In this document: in pieces, positions 45,599 to 48,039 of the stretch
Position numbering within the stretch: position 1 is the first letter of the stretch
Layout of the letters: each line of letters opens with the position of its first letter
Origin: Hofstenia miamia
Taxonomy: Eukaryota > Xenacoelomorpha > Acoela
Length of the DNA: 64,000 bases
Direction: 5' to 3'
Assembly (NCBI GenBank): GCA_004352715.1
Contig: SCFE01000101.1
Location: forward strand, 937,244 to 1,001,243
The notes under the pieces: model-generated
Database searches by the model: none
What the model was told of the DNA's origin: nothing
What the model saw: only the letters and a program-made list of their open reading frames with translations
Made by a program: the position numbers and the translations under genes

Positions 45599-46522
45599 GA
45601 CTCTATTTGACCGGTCAAATCCGATCACGCTACAGACGGGTCAACATCAATGACATGATGTCACCTTTGGTTTCAAACTCTGATAAATAATATTCGTTCA
45701 TAATAAAAATTGTAAAAAATTCCTGATTTACTGAGGGATAACAAACTATTCATGTAAGAGTAAGCCGCTCGAAACACGTCGCAAATTGTTGTGTGACAAG
45801 CTTTGGATGTCCATACAGCCGCCATCACATGTTTTGCATCACCTATTACTCGATAATAGAGAAGTCAAGTACAATCTTCAGTATTAGATACTTGTAGATT
45901 TATATCTACAAATTGATCGTCTAGCTAAATTTTTTGTTTTTGCACTGATAATGAAATCCTTTGATATTTGCTACAGTGGCAATCAATTGATGCTTTATAG
46001 CCAATAATTTTTCACGTTTGGTGCAAACCTTTTTACCTCCTCAGTTTTTACCTTCACTACGTTAGTGTTATTAATTATTGTTTTTCCTTTTATATTATTA
46101 ATTTTGTTGTGCAAAACTATTTTGACTTTTTGATCACAGTCTGTTTATAAATATAATTAATTACTTGCTTAAAGCATGAGGGAAAACTTTTCAATACATT
46201 GTTTAGATTATTGTATGCCTCTATAACTAAGGTATATAGTAATGAATACATTTATTTTATCAATATTTTATAAACAATCATTTATAAATAGGAATAATTA
46301 TATCACAATGATTGTTAGTGCTGATTTAATGCTTAGATGCGTACTACCTTCCACAGCTTCAACAGCTGAGAATGAATTTACGGATGTATTTACACAATCA
46401 TTAGGAAGAATGACTGCCACAATAATTACGGTTGCGACAGTGGTGATGGTAGCTGGCATTGGTTGTGTATTCGGGATAAATCTTATTGTTAAAAGTACAG
46501 CAACCGCTGGAGCAGCTACTTT
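2439..46522 (+). CDS. Large multi-exon FN3-cadherin transmembrane receptor gene (partial at both ends)
   Basis: The exons are listed separately. Eleven intact FN3 exons (3183-30824) are followed by thirteen exons encoding about six cadherin repeats, a juxtamembrane stretch and one transmembrane helix (30942-46522). Predicted phases agree at every junction: 1-1 through the FN3 array and the first cadherin exons, then 0-0, 0-0, 1-1, 0-0, 1-1, 2-2, 2-2 and 2-2. The coding sum is about 1,780 codons. By family knowledge, FN3 and cadherin domains mediate adhesion or recognition, and EC repeats bind calcium through motifs such as DPD and xDxNDxxP, both seen here. The order FN3 array, then EC repeats, then TM is not that of classical cadherins, protocadherins, Fat or CELSR. 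No start exon or cytoplasmic tail was found. A surface adhesion or recognition role is inferred. One exon carries a frame-breaking 37-bp duplication, so allele or assembly damage cannot be excluded. Confidence 0.8.
2566..2940 (+). mobile_element. Gypsy-type LTR retrotransposon protease fragment, inactivated
   Basis: One reading frame from 2571 shows the hallmarks of a retropepsin. There is a VDTGA active-site motif (codons at about 2583-2597), a middle stretch with alternating hydrophobics, and LILGNDFL near 2811-2834, matching the conserved ILGxDFL flap-distal motif of Ty3/gypsy proteases. The frame is broken by two TGA codons (2628 and 2793). No gag, RT or integrase is attached and no LTR was identified, so this is a dead fragment. 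It begins immediately after the N at 2565, so its real junction with the FN3 exon is uncertain. Confidence 0.75.
3183..3440 (+). CDS. FN3 exon (intact, 86 codons, phase 1-1)
   Basis: Acceptor TATTTAG, donor CAG|GTGGGC. The frame encodes [10 protein letters not shown], then [25 protein letters not shown] and a C-terminal [14 protein letters not shown]. It has the FN3 beta-strand spacing and the two cysteines characteristic of this array. The final strand ends SPAYTG. It differs from its siblings by [11 protein letters not shown] where most have [11 protein letters not shown], so it is one of the more diverged members. Confidence 0.85.
3620..3885 (-). repeat. Non-autonomous 'CCCGAC' element, inverted copy
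   Basis: This region contains TCGGGTCGGGTTCG and matches the reverse complement of 34530-34790. Shared landmarks in order are AATACCAATGAATT, TCCTATCAG-like, CATCCATAA, CAAATCATAG and GTCGGGTT. It carries no coding sequence. A related copy lies at 18720-18960. The outer ends share CATTCTCTA-type sequence. It is best read as a MITE-like family of unknown superfamily. Confidence 0.6.
4676..4814. mobile_element. 139-bp MITE with 22-bp terminal inverted repeats
   Basis: The left end reads GCTACAGTTAGACTAGGTGA and the reverse complement of the right end reads ACCACGGTTAGACTACGTGA. About 18 of 22 positions match. CTAAG flanks both ends (4671-4675 and 4815-4819) as a likely 5-bp target duplication. 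There is no coding capacity. It lies in the intron between the FN3 exons at 3183 and 5144. The superfamily is not certain. Confidence 0.75.
5144..5392 (+). CDS. FN3 exon (intact, 83 codons, phase 1-1)
   Basis: Acceptor TATTTTAG, donor ACTC|GTAAGT. It encodes [45 protein letters not shown] and [14 protein letters not shown]. The cysteine pair (ACIY and GSC) and the YTVDVKAV strand mark it as an FN3 cassette of this array. At 83 codons it is the shortest intact copy. Confidence 0.87.
5450..6254 (-). mobile_element. Deleted mariner/IS630-type element with TIRs and N-terminal transposase (DUF4817-like) remnant
   Basis: The ends are near-perfect inverted repeats. The left end has GGTGTCCCAAAAAGATGTAT and the right end, reverse complemented, has GGGTGTTCCAAAAAGATGTA. 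TA dinucleotides sit at both outer edges. On the minus strand, from about 6160 down to 5730, the frame reads [55 protein letters not shown] and [20 protein letters not shown], ending [13 protein letters not shown]. That is the N-terminal helix-turn-helix part of a transposase. Two stops interrupt it (after AVEV and after NRTV), and the DDE catalytic part is absent. Ns at 5507 and 5720-5721 show that the interior is not fully resolved. It lies in the intron after the FN3 exon at 5144. Confidence 0.85.
6515..6640. repeat. Interstitial telomere-like (TTAGGG)n, degenerate
   Basis: Scattered and tandem GGGTTAGGGTTAGGG words with GGGTTAAGG and ATAGTTAGGG variants span about 125 bp. Vertebrate-type TTAGGG is the telomere repeat of many animals. 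This stretch is inside an intron and decayed, so it is an interstitial repeat, not a chromosome end. Confidence 0.75.
7251..7297. repeat. (ACT)n microsatellite
   Basis: About fifteen consecutive TAC/ACT triplets with a single ACTCCT interruption near the right end. Intronic. Confidence 0.95.
7985..8075 (+). pseudogene. Degenerate FN3 exon without splice acceptor
   Basis: The phase-1 frame reads [18 protein letters not shown]-like sequence that aligns with [16 protein letters not shown] of the next intact exon. The base before the start is TTTTTTGC rather than TTTTAGC, so the AG acceptor is lost. The second half has only scattered matches (GAAACA, then TTAAAGGC), and no cysteine pair or YTIDV strand remains. 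It is a dead FN3 cassette about 270 bp upstream of the intact exon at 8255. Confidence 0.65.
8255..8506 (+). CDS. FN3 exon (intact, 84 codons, phase 1-1)
   Basis: Acceptor TATTTAG, donor CAG|GTAAAT. It encodes [35 protein letters not shown] and [16 protein letters not shown], ending MQATTG. The cysteine pair and the [10 protein letters not shown] strand are present. The last strand (IISMQATT) departs from the common PVYTG ending, but the frame is open throughout. Confidence 0.87.
8656..9043 (-). mobile_element. Possible LINE reverse-transcriptase C-terminal remnant
   Basis: A 130-codon minus-strand frame ends [17 protein letters not shown]. This resembles the R-x-FLP-x-A-x-x-x-WN-x-LP tail common after the RT domain of CR1-like elements. 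No palm motif is present and the remainder is unrecognised, so the call is tentative. Confidence 0.3.
9480..10140 (+). pseudogene. Tc1-type transposase pseudogene
   Basis: In three frames the plus strand shows Tc1 landmarks in the expected order. [16 protein letters not shown] (about 9668-9718) corresponds to the G-R-x-A-x-R-K-P-L-L linker. FQQNNA (about 9960-9978) is the second-aspartate region, with N where active Tc1 elements have [21 protein letters not shown] (about 10028-10090) is the WPARSPDLNPIENLW block. Many frameshifts and stops separate these, and no terminal repeats were recognised. It lies within the long intron between FN3 exons 8255 and 15466. Confidence 0.8.
11040..11510 (+). 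mobile_element. 3' fragment of the same CR1/L2-like LINE family as 36.6-40.2 kb
   Basis: Nucleotide similarity to the end of the larger element is visible. AAATCATATTGTCT, then CTGCTAT and TTCTCAATGCT at 11126-11170 parallel 39686-39727, and GATTTTTCTGATTTTCTTAA at 11348 parallels 39910-39935. There is no intact frame. It is a truncated, decayed copy in the same strand orientation as the larger LINE. Confidence 0.55.
11548..12350 (-). mobile_element. LINE 3' end (RT C-terminal tail) containing a 215-bp direct repeat around an N
   Basis: The minus frame 12350-11952 contains [20 protein letters not shown] and [19 protein letters not shown]. This is the conserved C-terminal tail of a LINE family common in invertebrates, where it follows the RT domain. 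Beyond the stop is the 3' untranslated region with an ATT-rich tract. The block 11548-11762 is repeated at 11791-12005 with the same length, and an N at 11763 plus a 27-bp foreign piece lies between them. The 27-bp piece is identical to 13938-13964. The repeat is therefore suspect as an assembly product. Confidence 0.75.
12355..13218. other. Intronic stretch, no confident feature
   Basis: The short frame at 12490-12684 ([15 protein letters not shown]) faintly recalls the GDFN block of LINE endonucleases and lies upstream of a recognised RT remnant, but the match is too weak to call. The sequence GTGTAAACGGGGCTTTAG near 12930 looks like the end of a small DNA transposon with no identified partner end. 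Confidence 0.35.
13219..14110 (+). mobile_element. LINE reverse transcriptase remnant
   Basis: RT palm landmarks appear in order. [18 protein letters not shown] (about 13390-13445) is the first catalytic aspartate block. [19 protein letters not shown] (about 13570-13630) is the QG-x-x-L-GP-LLF block. [15 protein letters not shown] (about 13880-13925) is the LG-x-x-x-D block after the palm. The YADD block is not readable and several frameshifts and stops occur. Clade CR1/Jockey-like, degenerate. Its segment 13938-13964 reappears at 11764-11790. Confidence 0.8.
14111..15224. other. Intronic AT-rich sequence, nothing recognised
   Basis: No coding similarity or element was identified. A short hairpin (ATGGCCT...AGGCCAT) occurs near 15050, and an (ATT)n run near 15110 resembles the ATT-rich 3' tails of the local LINE family. 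Confidence 0.5.
15225..15830 (+). repeat. Duplicated unit A: FN3 exon with flanking intron
   Basis: Intron sequence upstream of the exon (GCCATTTTCAATG, GTAGAAAACATTCAG, ATAAATCA, then AAAAATG.TATAACAAA and ATTTATAT) parallels 17500-17714. The exons are nearly identical, and the downstream intron shares ATTATATCTA.TTATA. Together with 17500-18060 this is a recent segmental duplication of an FN3 cassette including intron. Confidence 0.75.
15466..15726 (+). CDS. FN3 exon (intact, 87 codons, phase 1-1), duplicate unit A
   Basis: Acceptor TATTTAG, donor CAG|GTAATT. It encodes [48 protein letters not shown] and [16 protein letters not shown], ending NNVPVYTG. It is close to the consensus of the array and nearly identical to the exon at 17715. 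An extra SG before the second cysteine is shared with 17715 and the related exon at 19679. Confidence 0.9.
16408..16498 (+). pseudogene. FN3 exon, 5' third only, cut at a single N before a TA tract
   Basis: Acceptor ATATTTAG is followed by [10 protein letters not shown], then [19 protein letters not shown], almost identical to the exon at 15466. At 16499 an N is followed by (TA)n and then a MITE. The missing two thirds may have been lost through assembly collapse at the TA tract or through real truncation. The upstream intron differs from that of the neighbouring copies. Confidence 0.7.
16524..17000. mobile_element. hAT-like MITE inside a TA tract
   Basis: The left end reads TTAGAGATGAGTTTGGTGCG. 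The right end, reverse complemented, reads TTAAAGATGAGCGCGGTACA. Interior words GCGGTGGCTAGCGGTAG (left) and ACGGTGGCTAGTGGTGA (right) recur. The element is flanked by (TA)n on both sides, so a target duplication cannot be read. The terminal TAGAGATGAGCGCGGTA word resembles hAT non-autonomous ends. No transposase is encoded. Confidence 0.6.
17035..17425 (-). pseudogene. Mariner/IS630-type DDE transposase C-terminal fragment
   Basis: Minus-strand frames read [20 protein letters not shown], then [20 protein letters not shown] and LAPNDYW, and a helical tail [20 protein letters not shown] ending just before a stop. QQNAAPPH and [12 protein letters not shown] are the second and third catalytic-residue blocks of the family, with N replacing D in the first. 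Stops follow KSRVY. It lies immediately upstream of the duplicated FN3 unit B. Confidence 0.8.
17500..18060 (+). repeat. Duplicated unit B: FN3 exon with flanking intron
   Basis: Partner of 15225-15830. Landmarks GCCATTTTCAAATGTAGAAA, AAAAATGTTATAACAAA and TTATATGTTCCACGAGGTTA parallel the intron in front of the exon at 15466. Similarity fades at the TA tract and gap near 18040. Confidence 0.75.
17715..17975 (+). CDS. FN3 exon (intact, 87 codons, phase 1-1), duplicate unit B
   Basis: Acceptor TGTTTAG, donor CAG|GTAAGT. It encodes [44 protein letters not shown] and [16 protein letters not shown], ending SNVPVYTG. It differs from the exon at 15466 by only a few residues (for example ETCIY for EACIY, VAS for VTS). 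The low divergence implies recent duplication. Confidence 0.9.
18040..18445. repeat. (TA)n tract with 348-bp assembly gap (18064-18411)
   Basis: TA dinucleotides run into a block of Ns and resume on the other side. Open frames read through the Ns are meaningless. The gap lies in the intron after the FN3 exon at 17715 and could hide further sequence. Confidence 0.95.
18720..18960 (+). repeat. Non-autonomous 'CCCGAC' element, second copy
   Basis: It contains GACCCAATCAGAATATTAAA, CCCGAACCCGACTAC, CCAACCCGACAATTTGATAC and GCGGGTTTAATCGGGTACC, followed by a CATTCTCTA end. It shares the internal order of the copies at 3620-3885 (inverted) and 34530-34790. No protein is encoded. Confidence 0.6.
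19000..19660. other. Intronic sequence, nothing recognised
   Basis: No coding similarity, hairpin-bounded element or repeat partner was found. The minus-strand frame at 19502-19693 overlaps the acceptor of the next FN3 exon and is chance. Confidence 0.5.
19679..19939 (+). CDS. FN3 exon (intact, 87 codons, phase 1-1)
   Basis: Acceptor AATTTAG, donor ACTG|GTAAGT. It encodes [48 protein letters not shown] and [16 protein letters not shown], ending ETPVYTG. It is the closest relative of the 15466/17715 pair by the ASGSxSC spacing but clearly older. Confidence 0.9.
20150..22300 (-). mobile_element. Decayed LINE, minus strand, with GC-rich 5' region
   Basis: Reading the minus strand from 22300 to 20150, a GC-rich leader (22290-21540) is followed by an AAG/GAA-rich ORF1-like part. 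Lower down (20580-20420) is a zinc-binding/RNase-like tail whose frames give CRQ-like, [11 protein letters not shown] and YLK fragments. Such ETIxHLxxGCxxL blocks are typical of RT C-terminal regions in invertebrate LINEs. Near 20230 a trace of the same AVPK-x-x tail as at 12300 is seen. Stops and frameshifts are abundant. The GC-rich leader (about 50% GC by eye) stands out against its surroundings and probably preserves the base composition of the active element. Confidence 0.55.
22310..24300. other. Long intron, no confident feature
   Basis: No exon was found between the LINE and the FN3 exon at 24319. At 23420-23480 and 23780-23880 the words TACTTGA, GATACTTG and TTGATACTTGGTAC recur in both orientations, followed by CAGTGTTGGGAGCCGGCCGG. 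This suggests a decayed hAT-like non-autonomous element, but its ends could not be defined. Confidence 0.4.
24319..24573 (+). CDS. FN3 exon (intact, 85 codons, phase 1-1)
   Basis: Acceptor TTGTTTAG, donor ACTG|GTAAGT. It encodes [46 protein letters not shown] and [16 protein letters not shown], ending RNVPVYTG. It retains both cysteines and the full FN3 pattern, with the shorter [10 protein letters not shown] spacing. Confidence 0.9.
24626..24649. repeat. (TA)n microsatellite
   Basis: An uninterrupted TA dinucleotide run just downstream of the FN3 exon donor. Similar gap-free runs occur at 8532-8550, 16500-16523, 17001-17031, 36252-36278, 36520-36543, 50474-50504, 51195-51224 and 55562-55590. 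Confidence 0.95.
24870..25480. other. Intron, no confident feature
   Basis: A stretch at 24940-25080 with GTCAGGTTCGGGGTG and CCAAACCCAAACATGATCCG is reminiscent of the CCCGAC-type repeats but did not align convincingly with them. Nothing else was recognised. Confidence 0.4.
25588..25842 (+). CDS. FN3 exon (intact, 85 codons, phase 1-1)
   Basis: Acceptor CTATTTTAG, donor CAG|GTAATT. It encodes [46 protein letters not shown] and [16 protein letters not shown], ending FPTYTG. Both cysteines are present. It is more diverged than the exons upstream (KICIF, TIIVRAV). Confidence 0.9.
25992..26246 (+). CDS. FN3 exon (intact, 85 codons, phase 1-1), diverged
   Basis: Acceptor TTTTTTTAG, donor ACAG|GTAGTC. 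It encodes [50 protein letters not shown] and [14 protein letters not shown]. The cysteine pair survives as DICIY...NCSY, but the serine/threonine-rich ETSTS motif is gone. Only a 149-bp intron separates it from the exon at 25588, the shortest spacing in the array. Confidence 0.88.
26290..26350. repeat. Possible DNA-transposon end (GGGGATCCCC-type words)
   Basis: AGGATCCCCACATTTG followed by TTGTGGGGATTTGCGGGG forms an imperfect inverted arrangement with GC content well above the surroundings. It resembles one terminus of a small non-autonomous element. The opposite end was not identified. Confidence 0.3.
26700..29640. other. Long intron, nothing recognised
   Basis: The open frames 27131-27349 and 28303-28575 (+) lack recognisable domains, and no FN3 exon, RT or transposase motif was seen. 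The nearest exons are 25992-26246 and 29643-29897. Confidence 0.5.
29643..29897 (+). CDS. FN3 exon lacking the cysteine pair (85 codons, phase 1-1)
   Basis: Acceptor ATAATTTAG, donor ACAA|GTAAGT. It encodes [49 protein letters not shown] and [16 protein letters not shown]. The FN3 scaffold is recognisable ([10 protein letters not shown] aligns with [19 protein letters not shown] with YTIDVKAVF), but both array cysteines are replaced by A and A. The predicted disulphide is therefore lost in this domain. Confidence 0.85.
29910..30540. other. Intron, no confident feature
   Basis: A 67-codon plus-strand frame (30075-30278) rich in E, K and R has no recognisable family. No repeats were found. Confidence 0.5.
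30555..30824 (+). CDS. Last FN3 exon, canonical type (90 codons, phase 1-1)
   Basis: Acceptor TTCTTTTAG, donor ACAA|GTAAGT. It encodes [37 protein letters not shown] and [13 protein letters not shown]. It carries the conventional FN3 core tryptophan (FNWTQP) that the repeated cassettes lack. It therefore looks like the ancestral, non-amplified FN3 next to the cadherin part. Confidence 0.87.
30942..31112 (+). CDS. Cadherin exon 1: start of EC1 (57 codons, phase 1-1)
   Basis: Acceptor TTATTTAG, donor CTG|GTAAGA. It encodes [15 protein letters not shown], then [20 protein letters not shown] and G. The FSIDxxSG block is the EC strand-E/F landmark (F-x-I-D-x-x-x-G). It splices in phase to 32031, where the repeat continues. 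Confidence 0.8.
31130..32020. other. Intron, nothing recognised
   Basis: The frames at 31381-31665 (+) and others are short and without similarity. No repeat partner was identified. Confidence 0.5.
32031..32234 (+). CDS. Cadherin exon 2: end of EC1, start of EC2 (68 codons, phase 1-1)
   Basis: Acceptor CGTTTAG, donor CAAT|GTAAGT. It encodes [46 protein letters not shown], then ISVNENTQ. VxNKNDEDP is the inter-repeat calcium motif (xNDxxP), and VNEN is the start of the next EC repeat. Confidence 0.87.
32972..33133 (+). CDS. Cadherin exon 3: EC2 N-terminal part (54 codons, phase 1-1)
   Basis: Acceptor TTATTTAG. It encodes [35 protein letters not shown] and [23 protein letters not shown] carries the DPD calcium-binding motif. 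The donor is taken as A|GTGCGT because it keeps phase 1. The alternative GT four bases downstream would break the frame with the next exon. Confidence 0.8.
33140..35140. other. Long intron containing a 'CCCGAC' element
   Basis: Apart from the repeat at 34530-34790 no exon or element protein was recognised. The 33461-33664 frame is without similarity. Confidence 0.5.
34530..34790 (+). repeat. Non-autonomous 'CCCGAC' element, third copy
   Basis: It contains GACCCGACCAGATCGG, TAACCCGACTCGAAAC, TACCCGACCCGACAATTTAA and TCGGGTACA, ending near TTACTCTCTAG. Its reverse complement aligns over most of its length with 3620-3885, and the terminal part resembles 18890-18960. Non-coding. Confidence 0.65.
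35153..35479 (+). CDS. Cadherin exon 4: EC2 end and EC3 start (109 codons, phase 1-1)
   Basis: Acceptor TTGTTTTAG, donor AAG|GTACGT. It encodes [41 protein letters not shown], then [20 protein letters not shown] and [24 protein letters not shown] is a textbook EC strand F/G block, ILDVIDIPP is the linker motif and INENQ begins the next repeat. This is the longest exon of the cadherin part. Confidence 0.9.
35853..36070 (+). CDS. Cadherin exon 5: EC3 end, EC4 start (72 codons plus 2 nt, phase 1-0)
   Basis: Acceptor TTGTTTTAG, donor TTG|GTATGG. It encodes [48 protein letters not shown] and [15 protein letters not shown], [11 protein letters not shown] and INEDNE are EC landmarks. The exon ends in phase 0, matching the next recognised exon 4.7 kb away across the LINE. 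Confidence 0.87.
36217..36491. mobile_element. ~275-bp MITE with 30-bp terminal inverted repeats
   Basis: The left end has CTTTGAAATTTTGCACGGTA. The right end, reverse complemented, has ATTTGAAGTTTTGCACGGTA. About 25 of 30 positions match. The interior contains TTTGGCGGGAAACGC and TAGCGGGAATCGC words and a (TA)n run (36252-36278) but no protein. It sits in the intron just after the cadherin exon at 35853. Confidence 0.75.
36640..40180 (+). mobile_element. Nearly full-length CR1/L2-like LINE (ORF1, APE endonuclease, RT), inactivated
   Basis: ORF1 remnant: [19 protein letters not shown], coiled-coil [27 protein letters not shown], then [20 protein letters not shown] (36660-37310). The APE endonuclease follows: [32 protein letters not shown] and PFSSDHLF (37450-38030). 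RT landmarks are [60 protein letters not shown] (in a shifted frame at about 39252) and LYADDTRIF (about 39338). It ends in an (ATT)n tail near 40150-40175. Stops and frameshifts (for example near 37600, 38428 and 39240) make it inactive. An 18-nt sequencing-adapter match interrupts ORF1 at 36842. It occupies the sense strand of the intron between cadherin exons 35853 and 40784. Confidence 0.9.
36842..36859 (+). other. Nextera/Tn5 mosaic-end sequence (likely adapter contamination)
   Basis: GATGTGTATAAGAGACAG matches 18 of the 19 bases of the Tn5 mosaic end used in Nextera libraries. Translated, it gives MCIRDR, a well-known trace of such contamination in predicted proteins. It falls inside LINE ORF1 between KVDKLQ and VNNLQED, so it interrupts otherwise continuous coding sense. 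Confidence 0.9.
40784..40954 (+). CDS. Cadherin exon 6: EC4 N-terminal part (57 codons, phase 0-0)
   Basis: Acceptor AGTATTTAG, donor CAG|GTTCAT. It encodes [40 protein letters not shown] and [22 protein letters not shown] and IVYKI follow the EC order of strands A, B and C with a DRD calcium motif. It is the first coding sequence after the LINE, and both ends are in phase 0. Confidence 0.82.
41028..41262 (+). CDS. Cadherin exon 7: EC4 end, EC5 start (78 codons plus 1 nt, phase 0-1)
   Basis: Acceptor TCCGCAG, donor AAG|GTAAAT. It encodes [54 protein letters not shown] and [28 protein letters not shown] and YENSPKG are classic EC landmarks. The intron before it is only 73 bp. Confidence 0.88.
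41330..43330 (+). repeat. ~1.03-kb tandem duplication containing a cadherin exon
   Basis: Unit A (about 41346-42270) and unit B (about 42375-43300) align at an offset of 1,029 bp. Shared landmarks include AATATTTTGCATCATCACAA (41352/42380), AGATATATAGGATAC, ACTGATCAAAATGGTGATGT and GGGGTTAGCTGGCCATATAC. At the unit boundary (42413-42487) there is a stray copy of part of the following exon (43442-43515), showing that the duplicated source included that exon's start. Confidence 0.88.
42102..42274 (+). pseudogene. Broken duplicate of cadherin exon 8
   Basis: Acceptor ATCCTAG is followed by [20 protein letters not shown], then [19 protein letters not shown] and [14 protein letters not shown], and then a TAA stop at about 42272. 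It is nearly identical to 43131 until the end. The last part of the exon ([16 protein letters not shown] in the intact copy) and the donor are missing. Inclusion in mRNA would truncate the receptor before the membrane. Confidence 0.85.
43131..43363 (+). CDS. Cadherin exon 8: EC5 (77 codons plus 2 nt, phase 1-0), intact duplicate
   Basis: Acceptor ATCCTAG, donor CTT|GTAATT. It encodes [56 protein letters not shown] and [42 protein letters not shown] and VAAVD are EC strand landmarks with calcium ligands. The donor is chosen so that splicing to 43410 is in phase 0. Read-through would hit TAG 15 codons-bases later in the same frame. Confidence 0.88.
43410..43569 (+). CDS. Cadherin exon 9: EC5 end, EC6 start (53 codons plus 1 nt, phase 0-1)
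   Basis: Acceptor CATTCTTAG, donor TTAG|GTACAT. It encodes [20 protein letters not shown], then [13 protein letters not shown] and [28 protein letters not shown] is the inter-repeat calcium linker and VIAEETPL the start of the next repeat. The preceding intron is only 46 bp. Confidence 0.88.
43575..44250. other. Intron, nothing recognised
   Basis: AT-rich, with no open frame of note and no repeat partner identified. Confidence 0.5.
44263..44434 (+). CDS. Cadherin exon 10: EC6 core (56 codons plus ends, phase 1-2)
   Basis: Acceptor TGTTTTAG, donor ACAGA|GTAAGC. It encodes [40 protein letters not shown] and [36 protein letters not shown] and [10 protein letters not shown] are EC landmarks. 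Only partial calcium ligands are visible, as expected for a membrane-proximal repeat. Confidence 0.87.
44545..44698 (+). pseudogene. Exon 11 (juxtamembrane) disrupted by a 37-bp tandem duplication
   Basis: Acceptor CCCTCAG, donor AGCAG|GTGAGC. The frame begins [20 protein letters not shown], then [11 protein letters not shown]. At that point a second copy of the 37-bp block (CGCACAATGGCCAGAATGGA...) follows immediately and shifts the frame to a stop. Without one copy the exon would be 117 nt, phase 2-2, and would read [11 protein letters not shown] into the next exon. As written the gene cannot encode its membrane anchor. It could be a real null allele, a private variant or an assembly stutter. 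Confidence 0.75.
44941..45105 (+). CDS. Exon 12: membrane-proximal extracellular domain (55 codons, phase 2-2)
   Basis: Acceptor TTTTTTTTAG, donor AAAG|GTTAAT. It encodes [40 protein letters not shown] and [14 protein letters not shown]. The pattern of short hydrophobic strands suggests a folded juxtamembrane module of about 90 residues together with exon 11. No family was recognised. Confidence 0.75.
45176..45596. repeat. (TG)n/(TA)n tract with 360-bp assembly gap (45204-45563)
   Basis: TGTGTGTG leads into TA repeats, Ns, and TA repeats again. The gap lies in the intron between exons 12 and 13. A perfect 16-bp palindrome ATTTGACCGGTCAAAT follows at 45605-45620. Confidence 0.95.
45625..46320. 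other. Intron, nothing recognised
   Basis: No coding match or element was identified between the gap and the transmembrane exon. Confidence 0.5.
46337..46522 (+). CDS. Exon 13: transmembrane helix (62 codons, phase 2-2)
   Basis: Acceptor ATGCTTAG, donor ACTTT|GTAAGT. It encodes [20 protein letters not shown] and SLGRMT, then a hydrophobic run of about 25 residues ([25 protein letters not shown]) followed by [11 protein letters not shown]. The run has the length and composition of a single-pass helix, and the lysine after it fits the inner boundary. The acceptor was chosen because it restores phase 2 from exon 12. The next exon, which would encode the cytoplasmic tail, was not found. Confidence 0.83.
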
Positions 46523-46574
46523 GTAAGTAAAAAATAATAGAAAGAATAAGTTAATATTACTTTTCTAAAATTCT

Positions 46575-46790
46575 AATATATATATATATATGCAATATAT
46601 ATATATATATAGAACATATATATATGTTGTATATATATATATATATATATACATACATACATACATACATACANNNNNNNNNNNNNNNNNNNNNNNNNNN
46701 NNNNNNNNNNNNNNNNNNNNNNNNNNNNNNNNNNNNNNNNNNNNNNNNNNNNNNNNNNACATACATACAATATATATATATATATATATG
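46575..46790. repeat. (TA)n and (ACAT)n tracts with 85-bp gap (46674-46758)
   Basis: Alternating TA runs, an ACATACAT tetranucleotide tract, Ns, then the same tetranucleotide and TA again. All frames reading through it are low-complexity artefacts. Confidence 0.95.
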
Positions 46791-47470
46791 CAGGAATTCC
46801 TCAAGGAACAAAAATGGGGCCTTGGTTATTTATTTTATTTGTAAATAAACTTCTAATTAATTGGGATGACCGAGTCAAATTCGTTGATGATACAACAGCA
46901 TGGGAAGTATGTTATCGTGAAATTCCATCTAAATCAGTGTCACTTGTATCTTCCGTTAACAATTGCAATAAAGATTCTGTTATGAAAATAAATTTTAACA
47001 AAACCAATTAATTAACTATTTGTCCATTAAAGTCTTTTTTATTACCAACTGAAATTTATATAGAAAATATTCAAATTAAACGAGTAAACTCATGCAAGCT
47101 TCTTGGTGTTTTTTACAAAATAATCTAAAATGGACAGAAAATACCAATTACATTTTTAAAAAAGCAGCAAAAAGACTTCACTGCATTACACTTCTAAAAA
47201 GATCAGGTGCATCAACTTCAGAATTAGTTTTAATATATAAGACCATGATTCGACCAATATTGGAATATTGCTCTCCTGTTTGGATTTATGTCTTAACACA
47301 AAAGGACTTGCATTTAAAATCATAAGACCGTCATTAAATTACATGGAAGCGTGTATTGATCTACAATGCTTAGCTCTTAACAAACGTAGAAAAATGCATT
47401 TTAAAGCAATATGGAAAAACCTTCAGAGTGACGAACATCCACTTCATTACTTTATTCCCAAAAATTAAAA
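46790..47470 (+). mobile_element. LINE reverse-transcriptase fragment (CR1/Jockey-like)
   Basis: The frame begins GIPQGTKMGPWLFILFVNKL (RT palm block), then VKFVDDTTAWE (second and third catalytic aspartates as FVDD), then NSCKLLGVF and LKWTENTNYIFKKAAKRLH, TLLKRSGASTSELVLIYKTM and IRPILEYCSPVW. This tail is conserved after the palm of these LINEs. The last part is in a shifted frame ending at 47465. At least one stop and two frameshifts are present. It lies downstream of the TM exon. Confidence 0.87.
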
Positions 47471-47649
47471 CGAAGACTCTATAATTTTCGAATTACTCGC
47501 AATTAGTCAATGCGTGCTAGAGCAAACAGATTGTTAAACAGCTTTGCAGTTCAATCATCAAAAGAAATTCTATGAAATCATAATAATAACTCTTGTTAAT
47601 TTCATTTAGGTTTATTTTTGCACTTTCTATATTCGATCTAAGGGTCGCA

Positions 47650-47720
47650 AAAAGTGAAATATATACTCCCTCTCTCTCAAAAAAAATATATATACATACA
47701 ACATATATATATATATATTT
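47650..47720. repeat. Simple-sequence patch (CTCT, A-run, TATA)
   Basis: Low-complexity sequence of CTCTCTC, a run of A, then TATATACATAC and TATATATA. No gene. Confidence 0.7.
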
Positions 47721-48039
47721 TTCATAAATTACTGAGATACATTGATATGAACACAGCACACGTTAAGCGCTCAAAATTGCGGCAATATAAATTTACAATA
47801 AACTACATTGACTTCTAGTGTACATTGAAGTTATAAATATGCATGCACTTAAAATATTTTTAAGATTTTAGTACTTAGTTGATTATTAATTATTTGCTCT
47901 TTATTTTTGTTCTTAATGTAAAGAGCCTCCATTGTTTTTAATTCTTTTGTTCTTTTTAAAATTTTAAAATTTGTTAGACTTAATTGATGTTTGTGAAGAA
48001 ATATTTCCGATCTTAGATGCACCTTAACATGTTCATTTA

